Shown piece after piece: positions 7,386-14,722 of a stretch of 64,000 nt of DNA. The notes under the pieces were generated by a model. It was not told the DNA's origin and searched no databases. It saw only the letters and a list, made by a program, of their open reading frames with translations. The DNA is taken from positions 43,957 to 107,956 of the IMG/VR virus record IMGVR_UViG_3300034107_000273, one strand, 5' to 3'. This DNA comes from a virus. Position numbers and translations under genes: made by a program. Within the stretch, counting starts at the first letter, position 1. Every line of letters starts with the position of its first letter.

Positions 7386-9467
7386 ATTAAGAAATTAACA
7401 AGGGTATTAATTGTTATATCTTTAATACTAACACCACTACTTTTAATCATAGACAAAGCTCATGCAGCAGAAGGCTTGACTGCTCAAGTCTATAATGTGC
7501 TGGGACAAAATGCTTCTCCTTACATACCCCAGGGAGCCTCTCCAGTAGTGACTACAAATGTACCCAATATTGACTTCCAGTGGGGTTCTGGCAGTGTCTT
7601 AGGTGGCCCTTCAGAGGATGTTATTGTACGATTTACTGGGTCAATTAGAAGCGATTCTACTCAAGACATATCATTTTTAGCAACAGCAGATGACGGAACA
7701 AAACTGTATGTTGATGGCATACTTGTAGCAAGTGACTGGGTAGACAAAGGTGGTGGAGGAACTACAACTGCCCCAATAGCCTTTACAGCAGGAGTCCCTA
7801 AAACAATAGAATTAATGTACTATGAAAATGGTGGTGGAGCAAACGTATTTTTAAACTGGGATCAATCTGGATCAATGCAGATTATTCCAGCATCAGCATT
7901 TACTTCACAAGCAGCACCAGTAGTAAAAACAATAGGACCTCCAAGAAATTTAACTATAGCCAGTAGCGATACATCAACAGTGTTATCTTGGGAAGCACCA
8001 GACACTGGTAACACTCAACCAGAAAGATATGCAATAAGTTTTAATTGTTCTGGATGCAATGGTTGGGGAATTGCAACTGGAAATGTTGGCGGACCAAATT
8101 CTTTAAACACAACAATAACAATTGATCATTCCTTGTTAGACGGCCTTCGTCCTGCAGGAACAGTATGGTCATTTCATATTAGATCAGATAACGACACATT
8201 TGCCCTTTACTCTGCAAATTCAAACGTTGTTACTGGGTCTACATATGTAGCACCAACACCAACACCTACGCCTACTCCTACACCAGAGCCAACGCCTACA
8301 CCAGAAACAACAACTGTTACAACACCAACCCCAGAACCAGGACCAGTTACAGTAGAGCCAACTGGACCAACTGAGGCAGAAATTGCAGCACAAGTAGCAG
8401 CCCAGCTAGCTGCACAACAAGCGGAAGCAGCAAGAATACAGGCAGAGACAGCAGCACTGATTGCAGCACAAGCAGCAGCAGCCCAAGCAGAAGCAAATAG
8501 AATTGCTGCAGAAGAAGCAGCCAGAGAAGCAGCAAGAATTCAAGCAGAAGCGGAACTAAAAGAAAAGGCTGACCGTGAAGCAGCAGAGATTGAAGCAGCA
8601 AGAATTAAAGCAGAAATAGAAGCCAAAGAAGAAGCAGATCGTATTGCAGCAGAAGTTAAAGCAGCAGAAGAAAAAGCAGAAGCAGAGGCTAAGGCAGAGG
8701 CTGATCGTATAGAAGCAGAGCGTATAGCGGAAGAAAAAAGAATTGCTGAAGAAGCAGAAGCAGAGGCAGAGCGTATAGCAGCAGAAGAAGAAGCCATTGC
8801 AGAAGCAGTTGCCAAGGCCGAAGCACTTGCAGAAGAAGAAAGAATTGCTGCAGAAGAAGAGGCTAGAGCGCAAGCCGAAGAAGATGCCAAAGCGGAGGCA
8901 GAAAAGGCTGAGGCTGATAAAATAGCAGCAGAAGAAGCTGCTAAAAAAGCAGAAGAAGAAAGATTAGCAAAAATTGCTAAAGATGCCCAGGATGGAAAAG
9001 AACTATCTAAAGAAGAAGTTGCACTAGTCGTAACAGCATTAGTTGCTAACTTAAGTCCAGGTGAATCAATCTCAGCAGCAGAAGTACAATCTTCTGGAGT
9101 TTCATATTCAGATCTTCCACCACAAACACCAATTGAAATTAGAACATCAGAGTCTGGTGAAGTTCTTGTTATTACCGCAGAAGTGGCAGCAAATGTTGAA
9201 TTAGTTCAAGATCCAGGCGCATTGCTAGAAGCAGTATTTACAGATCCAGGTGCAGCCATTGCTGCTCTTGGAAGTATTGGAGCAGATATGACTCCAGGAG
9301 AAAGAGAAGAAGCAACAGAGATGGTTGTTGCAACAGTTGTTGCTGCAGGTGCAGCAATTAATGCAGCAGCCGTTGCAGCAGGTGGAAGCACAGGAGGAGG
9401 AAATTCTGGTGGAGGTGGCGCATCAGGCTCCAATTCACCAGCTTCAAGAGGAGGTAGAAAATGGTAA
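7386..9467 (+). CDS. Secreted PA14 / fibronectin-like / coiled-coil protein with apparent ATT start
   Basis: The first in-frame TTG or ATG would remove the signal peptide. Reading from ATT at 7386, seven bases after AAGGAG, gives KKLTRVL plus a hydrophobic core ending in KAHA-A, a complete Sec signal. The mature protein has a PA14 domain (about residues 50-155; ATADDGTKLYVDG, ELMYYENGGGANVFLNW), one fibronectin-type domain (PPRNLTI..VLSWEAP), a Pro/Thr hinge, about 230 residues of Ala/Glu coiled coil, and a Gly-rich end. PA14 domains bind carbohydrate. It overlaps the next gene by 7 bases. Confidence 0.8.
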   Translation: MKKLTRVLIVISLILTPLLLIIDKAHAAEGLTAQVYNVLGQNASPYIPQGASPVVTTNVPNIDFQWGSGSVLGGPSEDVIVRFTGSIRSDSTQDISFLATADDGTKLYVDGILVASDWVDKGGGGTTTAPIAFTAGVPKTIELMYYENGGGANVFLNWDQSGSMQIIPASAFTSQAAPVVKTIGPPRNLTIASSDTSTVLSWEAPDTGNTQPERYAISFNCSGCNGWGIATGNVGGPNSLNTTITIDHSLLDGLRPAGTVWSFHIRSDNDTFALYSANSNVVTGSTYVAPTPTPTPTPTPEPTPTPETTTVTTPTPEPGPVTVEPTGPTEAEIAAQVAAQLAAQQAEAARIQAETAALIAAQAAAAQAEANRIAAEEAAREAARIQAEAELKEKADREAAEIEAARIKAEIEAKEEADRIAAEVKAAEEKAEAEAKAEADRIEAERIAEEKRIAEEAEAEAERIAAEEEAIAEAVAKAEALAEEERIAAEEEARAQAEEDAKAEAEKAEADKIAAEEAAKKAEEERLAKIAKDAQDGKELSKEEVALVVTALVANLSPGESISAAEVQSSGVSYSDLPPQTPIEIRTSESGEVLVITAEVAANVELVQDPGALLEAVFTDPGAAIAALGSIGADMTPGEREEATEMVVATVVAAGAAINAAAVAAGGSTGGGNSGGGGASGSNSPASRGGRKW

Positions 9468-9643
9468 GAATAGTAAAAAATATAATCAAAGACCTAATTG
9501 ATCAGGCATGGACCCTTCTTGGAATGTTTATAGCCTGGGTGGTTTTAGATGGAAGTGCAAAAACAGTAGTTGGATATGGAATTATAGCAACTACAACACT
9601 TTGGATTGTAACTAGTCCAATTAGAAATAGAGAGGAAGAATAA
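9461..9643 (+). CDS. Small holin-like membrane protein, 60 aa
   Basis: Two hydrophobic segments (AWTLLGMFIAWVVL and VVGYGIIATTTLWIV) with a short turn and a charged end (RNREEE) fit a small holin or antiholin. It is coupled to the PA14 gene and lies 2 bases before another membrane protein. Confidence 0.65.
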   Translation: MVRIVKNIIKDLIDQAWTLLGMFIAWVVLDGSAKTVVGYGIIATTTLWIVTSPIRNREEE

Positions 9644-9645
9644 AA

Positions 9646-9930
9646 ATGGCAACTAAAAAAATAGTGGAACCACCAAAGAAAGAGCACCCACAAAAAGCAA
9701 TAACAAATATCTTAATGAGAATTCTTGCGGTATTTGCAGCATCAGGACTATCAGTCCTAGGAGCAGGAGCAGTAGTAGGAATTGATACTATGCAGGCAGT
9801 ATTCTTAGCAGGACTATTAGGCGTAGCAACAGTCATAGAAAGACTGGCTAGGGCTTTTTTGGACGATGGAAAACTCACATTGGCAGAGATCAATGATGCG
9901 TTTAAGACGGTAGACAAAAAGGCTAATTAG
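9646..9930 (+). CDS. Membrane protein, possible holin, 94 aa
   Basis: A Lys/Pro-rich N-terminus precedes two hydrophobic segments (ILAVFAASGLSVLGAGAVVG and QAVFLAGLLGVATVI). The C-terminal tail is soluble (LTLAEINDAFKTVDKKAN). The shape fits actinophage holins. With its neighbour it could form a holin pair, although the endolysin is 3 kb away. Confidence 0.6.
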   Translation: MATKKIVEPPKKEHPQKAITNILMRILAVFAASGLSVLGAGAVVGIDTMQAVFLAGLLGVATVIERLARAFLDDGKLTLAEINDAFKTVDKKAN

Positions 9931-9946
9931 TCATTATTGACGGTAG

Positions 9947-9976
9947 TTGACAGCCCTCTCTGGGCAATGGTATACT
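9947..9976 (+). promoter_or_regulatory. Strong promoter TTGACA-18-TATACT
   Basis: The -35 is at 9947-9952 and the -10 at 9971-9976. A 9-bp inverted repeat brackets it: AGCCCTCTC at 9952-9960 pairs with GAGAGGGCT at 9994-10002, which contains the ribosome-binding site of the next gene. RNA starting at this promoter lacks the left arm. Confidence 0.85.
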
Positions 9977-10007
9977 TGAGTATAACCTATCTGGAGAGGG
10001 CTTTGTC

Positions 10008-10526
10008 ATGACCTGCATTGCTGGAATAATGAAAGAAGGCAAAGTATATCTTGCTGGAGAACGAGGAGCCTCTGAAGGCACCTACATAGTACCTATTGAC
10101 AAACCAAAAATATGGAAATCTGGTCCTTATGTCTTTGGATTTGCTGGAACCTTTGATGGTCAAATTATTCAATATAACTTTATTCCACCTGCCTTAGAGG
10201 GTAATGTTGATAAATTTATGCATGGTAAGTTTTTAAAATCACTTAAAGCATTTTATAGTGAATGGGATATTGGTGGTAAAGATAGCGAGTTATCATTATT
10301 AATTGGAGTAAAAGGAAAGCTCTATGAGCATGATGCAGATGGACTAACTCTGATGTCCTATGACAGAGATTATTGTGCAATAGGTTCAGGTGCAGATTTT
10401 GCTATGGGATCACTTTTTGCCACACAAACACATAAAGATCCAAAACGTCGCCTTACATTAGCATTAAATGCAGCAGTTGCCTTTAGCACTTCTTGTATTG
10501 GCCCAGTTGACATAATTCAAGGTTAG
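10008..10526 (+). CDS. Ntn-hydrolase (proteasome/HslV-like) protein
   Basis: The sequence begins MTCIAGI with a GKVYLAGERGAS segment. After Met removal Thr2 would be the N-terminal nucleophile, as in proteasome beta and HslV subunits. A later GSGADFAMGSLFA matches the family's glycine-rich motif. Related phage proteins are annotated as proteasome-like, and their substrates are unknown. It has its own strong promoter, and its ribosome-binding site can be masked in read-through transcripts. Confidence 0.75.
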   Translation: MTCIAGIMKEGKVYLAGERGASEGTYIVPIDKPKIWKSGPYVFGFAGTFDGQIIQYNFIPPALEGNVDKFMHGKFLKSLKAFYSEWDIGGKDSELSLLIGVKGKLYEHDADGLTLMSYDRDYCAIGSGADFAMGSLFATQTHKDPKRRLTLALNAAVAFSTSCIGPVDIIQG

Positions 10527-10535
10527 GGGTATACT
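10507..10535 (+). promoter_or_regulatory. Leaderless promoter TTGACA-17-TATACT
   Basis: The -35 (10507-10512) lies within the end of the upstream gene and the -10 is at 10530-10535. The ATG of the next gene starts after six bases, at the expected transcription start, so the mRNA should have no 5' leader. Confidence 0.85.
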
Positions 10536-10541
10536 TATATT

Positions 10542-10760
10542 ATGGATGAAGAATTTCAAGAAATATTAAAAAATATTCAAGATTCAGAATCAGACTATAA
10601 AGAGTTTGAAATATGGATTAAAAATGGGATTGAACGTGGATGGATAACAGAACCATTTTGTAATACACATGATGGAGATCCATACATGAGTGAAGAAGAG
10701 TTAGAAGAGTGGGACCAAGGTGGCGACCCATGTCAGGTAGTAATTAGAATAAAGCTATAG
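10542..10760 (+). CDS. Small acidic protein, actinophage type, 72 aa
   Basis: The protein has a central CNTHDGDPYMSEEELEEWD segment and a GGDPC..VIRIKL end. This pattern recurs in small actinobacteriophage proteins of unknown function. C, H and D residues could bind a metal. Translation should be leaderless. Confidence 0.7.
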   Translation: MDEEFQEILKNIQDSESDYKEFEIWIKNGIERGWITEPFCNTHDGDPYMSEEELEEWDQGGDPCQVVIRIKL

Positions 10761-10765
10761 TCTGA

Positions 10766-10796
10766 TATAATATATATGTACTGCCTGCGGGGGTAC
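10766..10796 (+). promoter_or_regulatory. hsp20 -10 element and 5' leader hairpin
   Basis: TATAAT at 10766-10771 starts a leader of about 50 bases. Bases 10778-10796 can fold as GTACT..GGTAC with a CC/GG inner pair and one G-G mismatch. A GAAAGGGG ribosome-binding site follows near 10813. A G-G mismatch is reminiscent of heat-sensing leaders, but the hairpin does not cover the ribosome-binding site. Confidence 0.4.
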
Positions 10797-10826
10797 ATTA
10801 ACTTATTCGCTTGAAAGGGGAATAAA

Positions 10827-11249
10827 ATGGTAAGTGTAATAAAACATCCAATGGATCTATTAAATGATCCTTTTTTTATTGGCTTCAACAGAGAGTTGAA
10901 TCGCCTAAATAGTGCACATAAAACAAACTCACAATCATATCCTCCATATGATCTTCTTAAACTAGATGAAGATACATATAAGATCTCATTGGCTATTGCT
11001 GGATTTTCTAGGGAAGATATTGATGTCTCCGTAGATAATAGAACTCTTATTATCAAGGGTGAGATTGTAGAAGTAATAGATGCAGAGGTAGTTCATAAAG
11101 GTATCGCAGGAAGAAAGTTCGTAAGATCTTTTGCTCTTGGAGAATATATGGAAGTAAGCTCTGCAGAACTAAGGGATGGCATGCTACATATTAACGTAGT
11201 CCGCACTGTCCCTGAAGAAAAGAAACCTAAGACAATTAAGATAAAGTAA
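10827..11249 (+). CDS. Small heat-shock protein Hsp20 / IbpA-like
   Basis: An alpha-crystallin domain spans about residues 40-130. It includes PPYDLLKLDEDTYKISLAIAGF, DVSVDNRTLIIKG and ELRDGMLHINVVRTVPEEKKP, ending in the IK-I/K type tail (KTIKIK). Such chaperones hold unfolding proteins and are also found in T4-like cyanophages, where they are thought to help late in infection. The length of 140 residues is normal. Confidence 0.92.
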   Translation: MVSVIKHPMDLLNDPFFIGFNRELNRLNSAHKTNSQSYPPYDLLKLDEDTYKISLAIAGFSREDIDVSVDNRTLIIKGEIVEVIDAEVVHKGIAGRKFVRSFALGEYMEVSSAELRDGMLHINVVRTVPEEKKPKTIKIK

Positions 11250-11257
11250 TTAAAACA

Positions 11258-11281
11258 CCTGAGCATGTGTATAAACTGCTC
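11258..11281 (+). repeat. 3' stem-loop repeat copy (GAGCA..TGCTC), after hsp20
   Basis: Stem arms GAGCA (11261-11265) and TGCTC (11277-11281), preceded by CCT, with TAAAC before the right arm. It matches the family found after minus-strand genes at 33-39 kb and here lies on the + strand, 9 bases after the hsp20 stop. Confidence 0.7.
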
Positions 11282-11344
11282 AATATTCACTTGGATTTAA
11301 TCATAAGTTTACCAATTATAACAAAAGTATATAGTTTTACACTA

Positions 11345-11350
11345 TATACT
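11345..11350 (+). promoter_or_regulatory. -10 element (TATACT) for pstS, leaderless geometry
   Basis: TATACT ends six bases before the ATG at 11357. There is no clear -35, so an activator (possibly host phosphate regulation) may be needed. This is inference. Confidence 0.6.
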
Positions 11351-11356
11351 ATAAGT

Positions 11357-12400
11357 ATGAAATTTAAATTCATTACTTTACCAGTAGCATTAGCCATTTT
11401 TGCTAATGCTTTTTTTATTACTACTTCACATGCTGATAACCTACAAGGTGCTGGATCCACATTTGCTGCTAACTTTATAGACAGATGTAGGGTTGAATTT
11501 ATTAAATCAACAGGAGATTCTGTTGTATATGGAGCATCTGGATCGGGTGCTGGTAAAAATATGTTTTCAAATGGTGTAACAGATTTTGCTATGTCAGATG
11601 TTCCTTATTCTGGATCAGAACTAAAACCATCAAAAGAATTTACATATGTTCCATTAGTCGCAGGACCAATTGGAATTATATACAATCTTGATGGATATAA
11701 AATTACTATTAAGATGAGTAAGGATACTCTTGCTAAAGTTTTTGCGGGACAAATAACAATGTGGAATGATCCACAGATATTAAAAGAAAATATGATAGGA
11801 ACAAGACTGCCAAAGATACCATCAACAAAGATCAGAGTTGTTTACCGTATTGATGGATCTGGAACTTCAGAAGTATTTACGTCATACCTTAACGCAATTG
11901 CTCCAAATATATGGACAAAGCCAGGTAATAAAAATTTTATATCTGCATTTCCTGGTGATATATCTAAGCAATATATGAATAGTGCTTCTGGTTCACATGG
12001 CATTGCAATGGTACAGAGTACTACAAATGGATCTATTGGATACAACGAGATATCTTATGCAAGAGGACTTAAAACTATTTCTGTTGAGAATGAATCTGGA
12101 AGGTTTATGCAACCAACAGTTAGTGCAGCATCTGTATTTCTTGGAGATTTTGTTCCAGATAAAAGTGGGGCAGTTAAAATAAATTATAAAAATCCTAATA
12201 AACTATCCTATAACATATCTACATTCACCTACGGTATAGCATACAAAGAAAAGAACTCAAAGAATGATTCTGTAAAGAAGTTCTTTAATTTTATGTTGGA
12301 TACATGCGGTAAAAAAGCAGAAGATCTTGGATACTCACCAATAAGAGGAGCTATGCTTAAGTTTGCAAAGTCAAAGGTAGCAGAAGTAAGTTCAAAGTAG
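11357..12400 (+). CDS. pstS: PstS-like phosphate-binding protein (auxiliary metabolic gene)
   Basis: The start MKFKF gives a signal peptide ending at SHA-D. The mature protein begins LQGAGSTFAANF, the PstS hallmark, and has the phosphate-contacting ASGSGAGKN-like loop, the SDVPYSG segment, RIDGSGTSEVFTSYL and GSHGIAMVQ. In hosts PstS captures phosphate outside the membrane for the Pst transporter. Phage copies, known from cyanophages, are thought to keep phosphate uptake going during infection. An open frame reaches upstream to 11267, but the -10 at 11345 fixes the start at 11357. Confidence 0.92.
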   Translation: MKFKFITLPVALAIFANAFFITTSHADNLQGAGSTFAANFIDRCRVEFIKSTGDSVVYGASGSGAGKNMFSNGVTDFAMSDVPYSGSELKPSKEFTYVPLVAGPIGIIYNLDGYKITIKMSKDTLAKVFAGQITMWNDPQILKENMIGTRLPKIPSTKIRVVYRIDGSGTSEVFTSYLNAIAPNIWTKPGNKNFISAFPGDISKQYMNSASGSHGIAMVQSTTNGSIGYNEISYARGLKTISVENESGRFMQPTVSAASVFLGDFVPDKSGAVKINYKNPNKLSYNISTFTYGIAYKEKNSKNDSVKKFFNFMLDTCGKKAEDLGYSPIRGAMLKFAKSKVAEVSSK

Positions 12401-12403
12401 TAG

Positions 12404-12505
12404 TACAATATAAATGTCCCCACACAGGACCTTAGTGATGGATTAGTTACCCATTGGATAGAGACCGTGGCGCAAGTCAGGTGAATTGCCTGTGTGGGGC
12501 TTTAA
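12404..12505 (+). ncRNA. Candidate structured small RNA closed by an 11-bp stem
   Basis: TACAAT at 12404-12409 predicts a start at about G12416. From there CCCCACACAGG (12418-12428) pairs perfectly with CCTGTGTGGGG (12489-12499). The 60 bases between contain at least one inner hairpin (GATGG with CCATT) and possibly GAC/GTC. A short T-rich run follows. No known riboswitch or small RNA family was recognised. It lies between pstS and an HNH gene that has its own -10. Confidence 0.6.
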
Positions 12506-12515
12506 TATTTGTTGA

Positions 12516-12521
12516 TATAAT
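12516..12521 (+). promoter_or_regulatory. -10 element (TATAAT) for the HNH gene
   Basis: TATAAT preceded by TTGA lies 8 bases before the ATG at 12530, so the message would be nearly leaderless. Confidence 0.55.
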
Positions 12522-12529
12522 TAAAGCCT

Positions 12530-12805
12530 ATGACTGACAAAGAGTTAGTGCATTATAATAAGCAGCAGTTTAAAAAAAGACTGTCAGAGATTAAAGAAGC
12601 GTCTGGCTGCACAGACTGTGGAGTTACCAATCCAATAGTATTAGACTTTGATCATCTCAAAGATAAAAAATATAATATCTCAAGAATGATTCATGATGGA
12701 TTTTCTTGGGCAGCTATTAAAAAAGAAATTGCAAAGTGTGAGGTAGTATGTGCAAACTGTCATAGAATAAGAACTCATTATCGTTTGACACACAAAGCCT
12801 CCTAA
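12530..12805 (+). CDS. HNH endonuclease-like protein, 91 aa
   Basis: The zinc and HNH elements are in order: CTDCG, VLDFDHL, then a helix and CEVVCANCHRIRTHYR. Two CxxC pairs bind zinc and the DH/CH residues form the beta-beta-alpha metal active site. Stand-alone phage HNH proteins can act as homing or packaging nucleases. The position beside a structured RNA is notable. Confidence 0.8.
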   Translation: MTDKELVHYNKQQFKKRLSEIKEASGCTDCGVTNPIVLDFDHLKDKKYNISRMIHDGFSWAAIKKEIAKCEVVCANCHRIRTHYRLTHKAS

Positions 12806-12814
12806 TGCTATAAT
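12785..12814 (+). promoter_or_regulatory. Endolysin promoter TTGACA-18-TATAAT
   Basis: The -35 is 12785-12790 and the -10 is 12809-12814, both consensus. An AGGAGGG ribosome-binding site lies at about 12829-12835, so this unit, unlike many here, has a normal leader. Confidence 0.88.
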
Positions 12815-12839
12815 AGATAGATACCTATAGGAGGGTAAT

Positions 12840-13484
12840 ATGTCAGTTAAAGGATCAGTAGAAGCAATCATTGAAATTGCTAAAAAAGAACTAGGAACTA
12901 TTGAAGGACCAAAAGATAATGAAACAAAGTACGGTGCATGGATTAAGGTTAATTTTCAACCATGGTGTCAATCATTTGTTTCGTGGTGTGCATTTACAGC
13001 GGGAGTTAAATCATTCCCAAAGTCTGCTTCAACAGTAGCAGCATCAGATCAGTTCAAGAAAGAAGGACGTTGGTCAGATGCACGTAATGATGACCCAATG
13101 CCAGGAGACTGGATCTATTTTGATTTTCCAGAAGATGGAGTAAATCGTATTTCACATGTTGGTATTTGTATTAAAAATAATGGTGATGGAACTATTCAAG
13201 TTATTGAAGGAAACACTTCAGGAACTGCAAAGGGAGATCAGAGAAACGGCGGAATGTGCGTTGAGAAGACTCGTGGATACGTCAAGAACAATAAGAAGAA
13301 GTTAGTAAATGCTGTTGTTGGTTGGGGTCGTCCAGTATATACTGGTGAAGAGAATGCTCCACTGCTAAATAAGTTGGCAGCAACACCAGTTACGTCTACA
13401 TCTCCAGATGCTGCTAAGAAAGATGCAAAGGCTGCTGCTAAGAAATCTTCTGGTGGCGGAGGAAAAGGTAAGGTAGCACTATAA
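12840..13484 (+). CDS. CHAP-domain endolysin
   Basis: The N-terminal 150 residues are a CHAP amidase/peptidase: the catalytic cysteine is in PWCQSFVSWC and the histidine in ISHVGICI, with PGDWIYF and VIEGNTSG around them. CHAP enzymes cut peptidoglycan peptides or amide bonds. The tail is rich in Ala, Lys and Gly (AAKKDAKAAAKKSSGGGG) and may bind the wall. No signal peptide is present, so a holin is expected to release it. Confidence 0.87.
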   Translation: MSVKGSVEAIIEIAKKELGTIEGPKDNETKYGAWIKVNFQPWCQSFVSWCAFTAGVKSFPKSASTVAASDQFKKEGRWSDARNDDPMPGDWIYFDFPEDGVNRISHVGICIKNNGDGTIQVIEGNTSGTAKGDQRNGGMCVEKTRGYVKNNKKKLVNAVVGWGRPVYTGEENAPLLNKLAATPVTSTSPDAAKKDAKAAAKKSSGGGGKGKVAL

Positions 13485-13702
13485 TGGATTCTAGAAGAAA
13501 GTCATTACTAAAAACCATAAGCTGGCCCTTTGTACATTTTACTTTTGTTGCTGGAATAATTTATTCTTTGCTTAAGCATTTTACTGGGGAAGCAGAATGG
13601 GAATATGTTGGTCTATACGGACTAATGTACCTTACATTAGAAATGACTTTCTTCTTTATTCATGAGCGAGTTTGGTCTAAATTTGGTAAAAAGGTAAAGT
13701 AA
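13484..13702 (+). CDS. DUF2061-like small membrane protein
   Basis: The 72 residues carry two membrane segments, the R-S-LLKTISWPFVHF entry motif and a FFFIHERVW motif near the end, as in DUF2061. It directly follows the endolysin (1-base overlap), so a holin role is possible. Confidence 0.7.
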   Translation: MDSRRKSLLKTISWPFVHFTFVAGIIYSLLKHFTGEAEWEYVGLYGLMYLTLEMTFFFIHERVWSKFGKKVK

Positions 13703-14283
13703 TGAAAGTTCTAGGGGATAAAATTTTTATTATAGAAAATTTTATATCTGTTGATACTGCAAACTTTTTAGTAGATTCATTTACTGAGAATATACAGCCA
13801 ACAGTTCACCCTGGAATATACAGCGGACCAGGCCAAGGAGACAATGAAGCCTATAAAATCAGTGGTCAACACAAGATCAAGCAATATGATTCAAAAAATA
13901 ACATTGCTATTGATATAATGACAAGTCTTTGTCCAAGTATGGAAAAGGTTATGTCTAATGTATTCAATAAAAACCTACAATTAAAGTCTATTTCTTATGT
14001 TCATATGAAATCAGGTGGAAAAAATGATCTTCACTATGATAACTATAGTGAAGAATACAAGGATGATTACTCAGGTATTTTATATTTAACAGATAAATAC
14101 TTAGGTGGCGCTTTAAATTTTCCTAACAATGACATAAAAATAGAGCCTAAAATAGGAGATTTTATATGTTTTGTTGGTGACAACGAACTAGAGCATGAGG
14201 TTCAAGAAGTAATTCAAGGAGATCGTGTTAATCTAGTATGTTTTTTTAATGAAAAAGGAAAAGATATATATGCCAATCTATGA
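13702..14283 (+). CDS. 2OG-Fe(II) oxygenase (prolyl hydroxylase-like)
   Basis: The iron ligands are H111-x-D113 (LHYD) and H165 (ELEHEV), with R175 as the 2-oxoglutarate ligand. The central strand is ILYLTDKYLGGALNF. It is coupled to the membrane protein upstream and overlaps the FmdB-like gene downstream. It is a lone member of the set, outside the 49-56 kb cluster. Confidence 0.85.
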   Translation: MKVLGDKIFIIENFISVDTANFLVDSFTENIQPTVHPGIYSGPGQGDNEAYKISGQHKIKQYDSKNNIAIDIMTSLCPSMEKVMSNVFNKNLQLKSISYVHMKSGGKNDLHYDNYSEEYKDDYSGILYLTDKYLGGALNFPNNDIKIEPKIGDFICFVGDNELEHEVQEVIQGDRVNLVCFFNEKGKDIYANL

Positions 14284-14455
14284 ATATAAATGTTTAAATG
14301 AATGTAATGGAATAGTAAACAAACAAAGATCTATAACTGAATCAGATCCAGGATATCTCTGTGAGACTTGCAATGTTCAACTAGAACGTGTATACTCTAA
14401 TATAGGAGCAGTATTCAACGGTAGTGGATTTTATTCCACTGATAATAGAAAGTAG
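14270..14455 (+). CDS. FmdB-like zinc-ribbon protein
   Basis: MPIYEYKC at the start and CETCNVQLERVYS later are the signature of FmdB-family regulatory zinc ribbons. An in-frame ATG seven codons upstream exists, but MPIYEY is the conserved start. The gene overlaps the oxygenase end. Confidence 0.8.
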   Translation: MPIYEYKCLNECNGIVNKQRSITESDPGYLCETCNVQLERVYSNIGAVFNGSGFYSTDNRK

Positions 14456-14458
14456 GAG

Positions 14459-14464
14459 TATACT
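14459..14464 (+). promoter_or_regulatory. -10 element (TATACT), short leader
   Basis: TATACT lies 9 bases before the ATG at 14474. The -35 is not clear. Confidence 0.45.
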
Positions 14465-14473
14465 ATTAACACA

Positions 14474-14722
14474 ATGATTACAGAACAAGAAGATAAAAAA
14501 GACTGGGTATTAAAGGCTACAGATCGTTGCGATTCTTGTGCAGCAGAAGCCCTTGTTCAGGTTACTGGAATTGAAGGTGTTTTAACATTTTGTGGGCATC
14601 ACTATAATAAAATTATGAACAATCCAGATGGATACAAGAAGATGATGTCTTTTGCAATAAGTATTATTGATGAAAGAGATAAGCTTATTCAGAACAAGTT
14701 AAAGGATGAAGATTATGTATGA
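14474..14722 (+). CDS. DUF7455-like zinc-binding protein
   Basis: The pattern LKATDRCDSCAAEALVQV followed by LTFCGHH is a small zinc fold (C-x2-C, C-x-H-H) that I know from a family conserved in Actinobacteria. It supports an actinobacterial host. The exact family name should be confirmed by a profile search. Confidence 0.7.
   Translation: MITEQEDKKDWVLKATDRCDSCAAEALVQVTGIEGVLTFCGHHYNKIMNNPDGYKKMMSFAISIIDERDKLIQNKLKDEDYV

Noticed and set aside
8347-8890. Long minus-strand open frames opposite the Ala/Glu coiled coil
   Set aside because: They arise from the low-complexity GCA/GAA codons of the PA14 protein read backwards and give Leu-, Ser- or Phe-only sequences without ribosome-binding sites.
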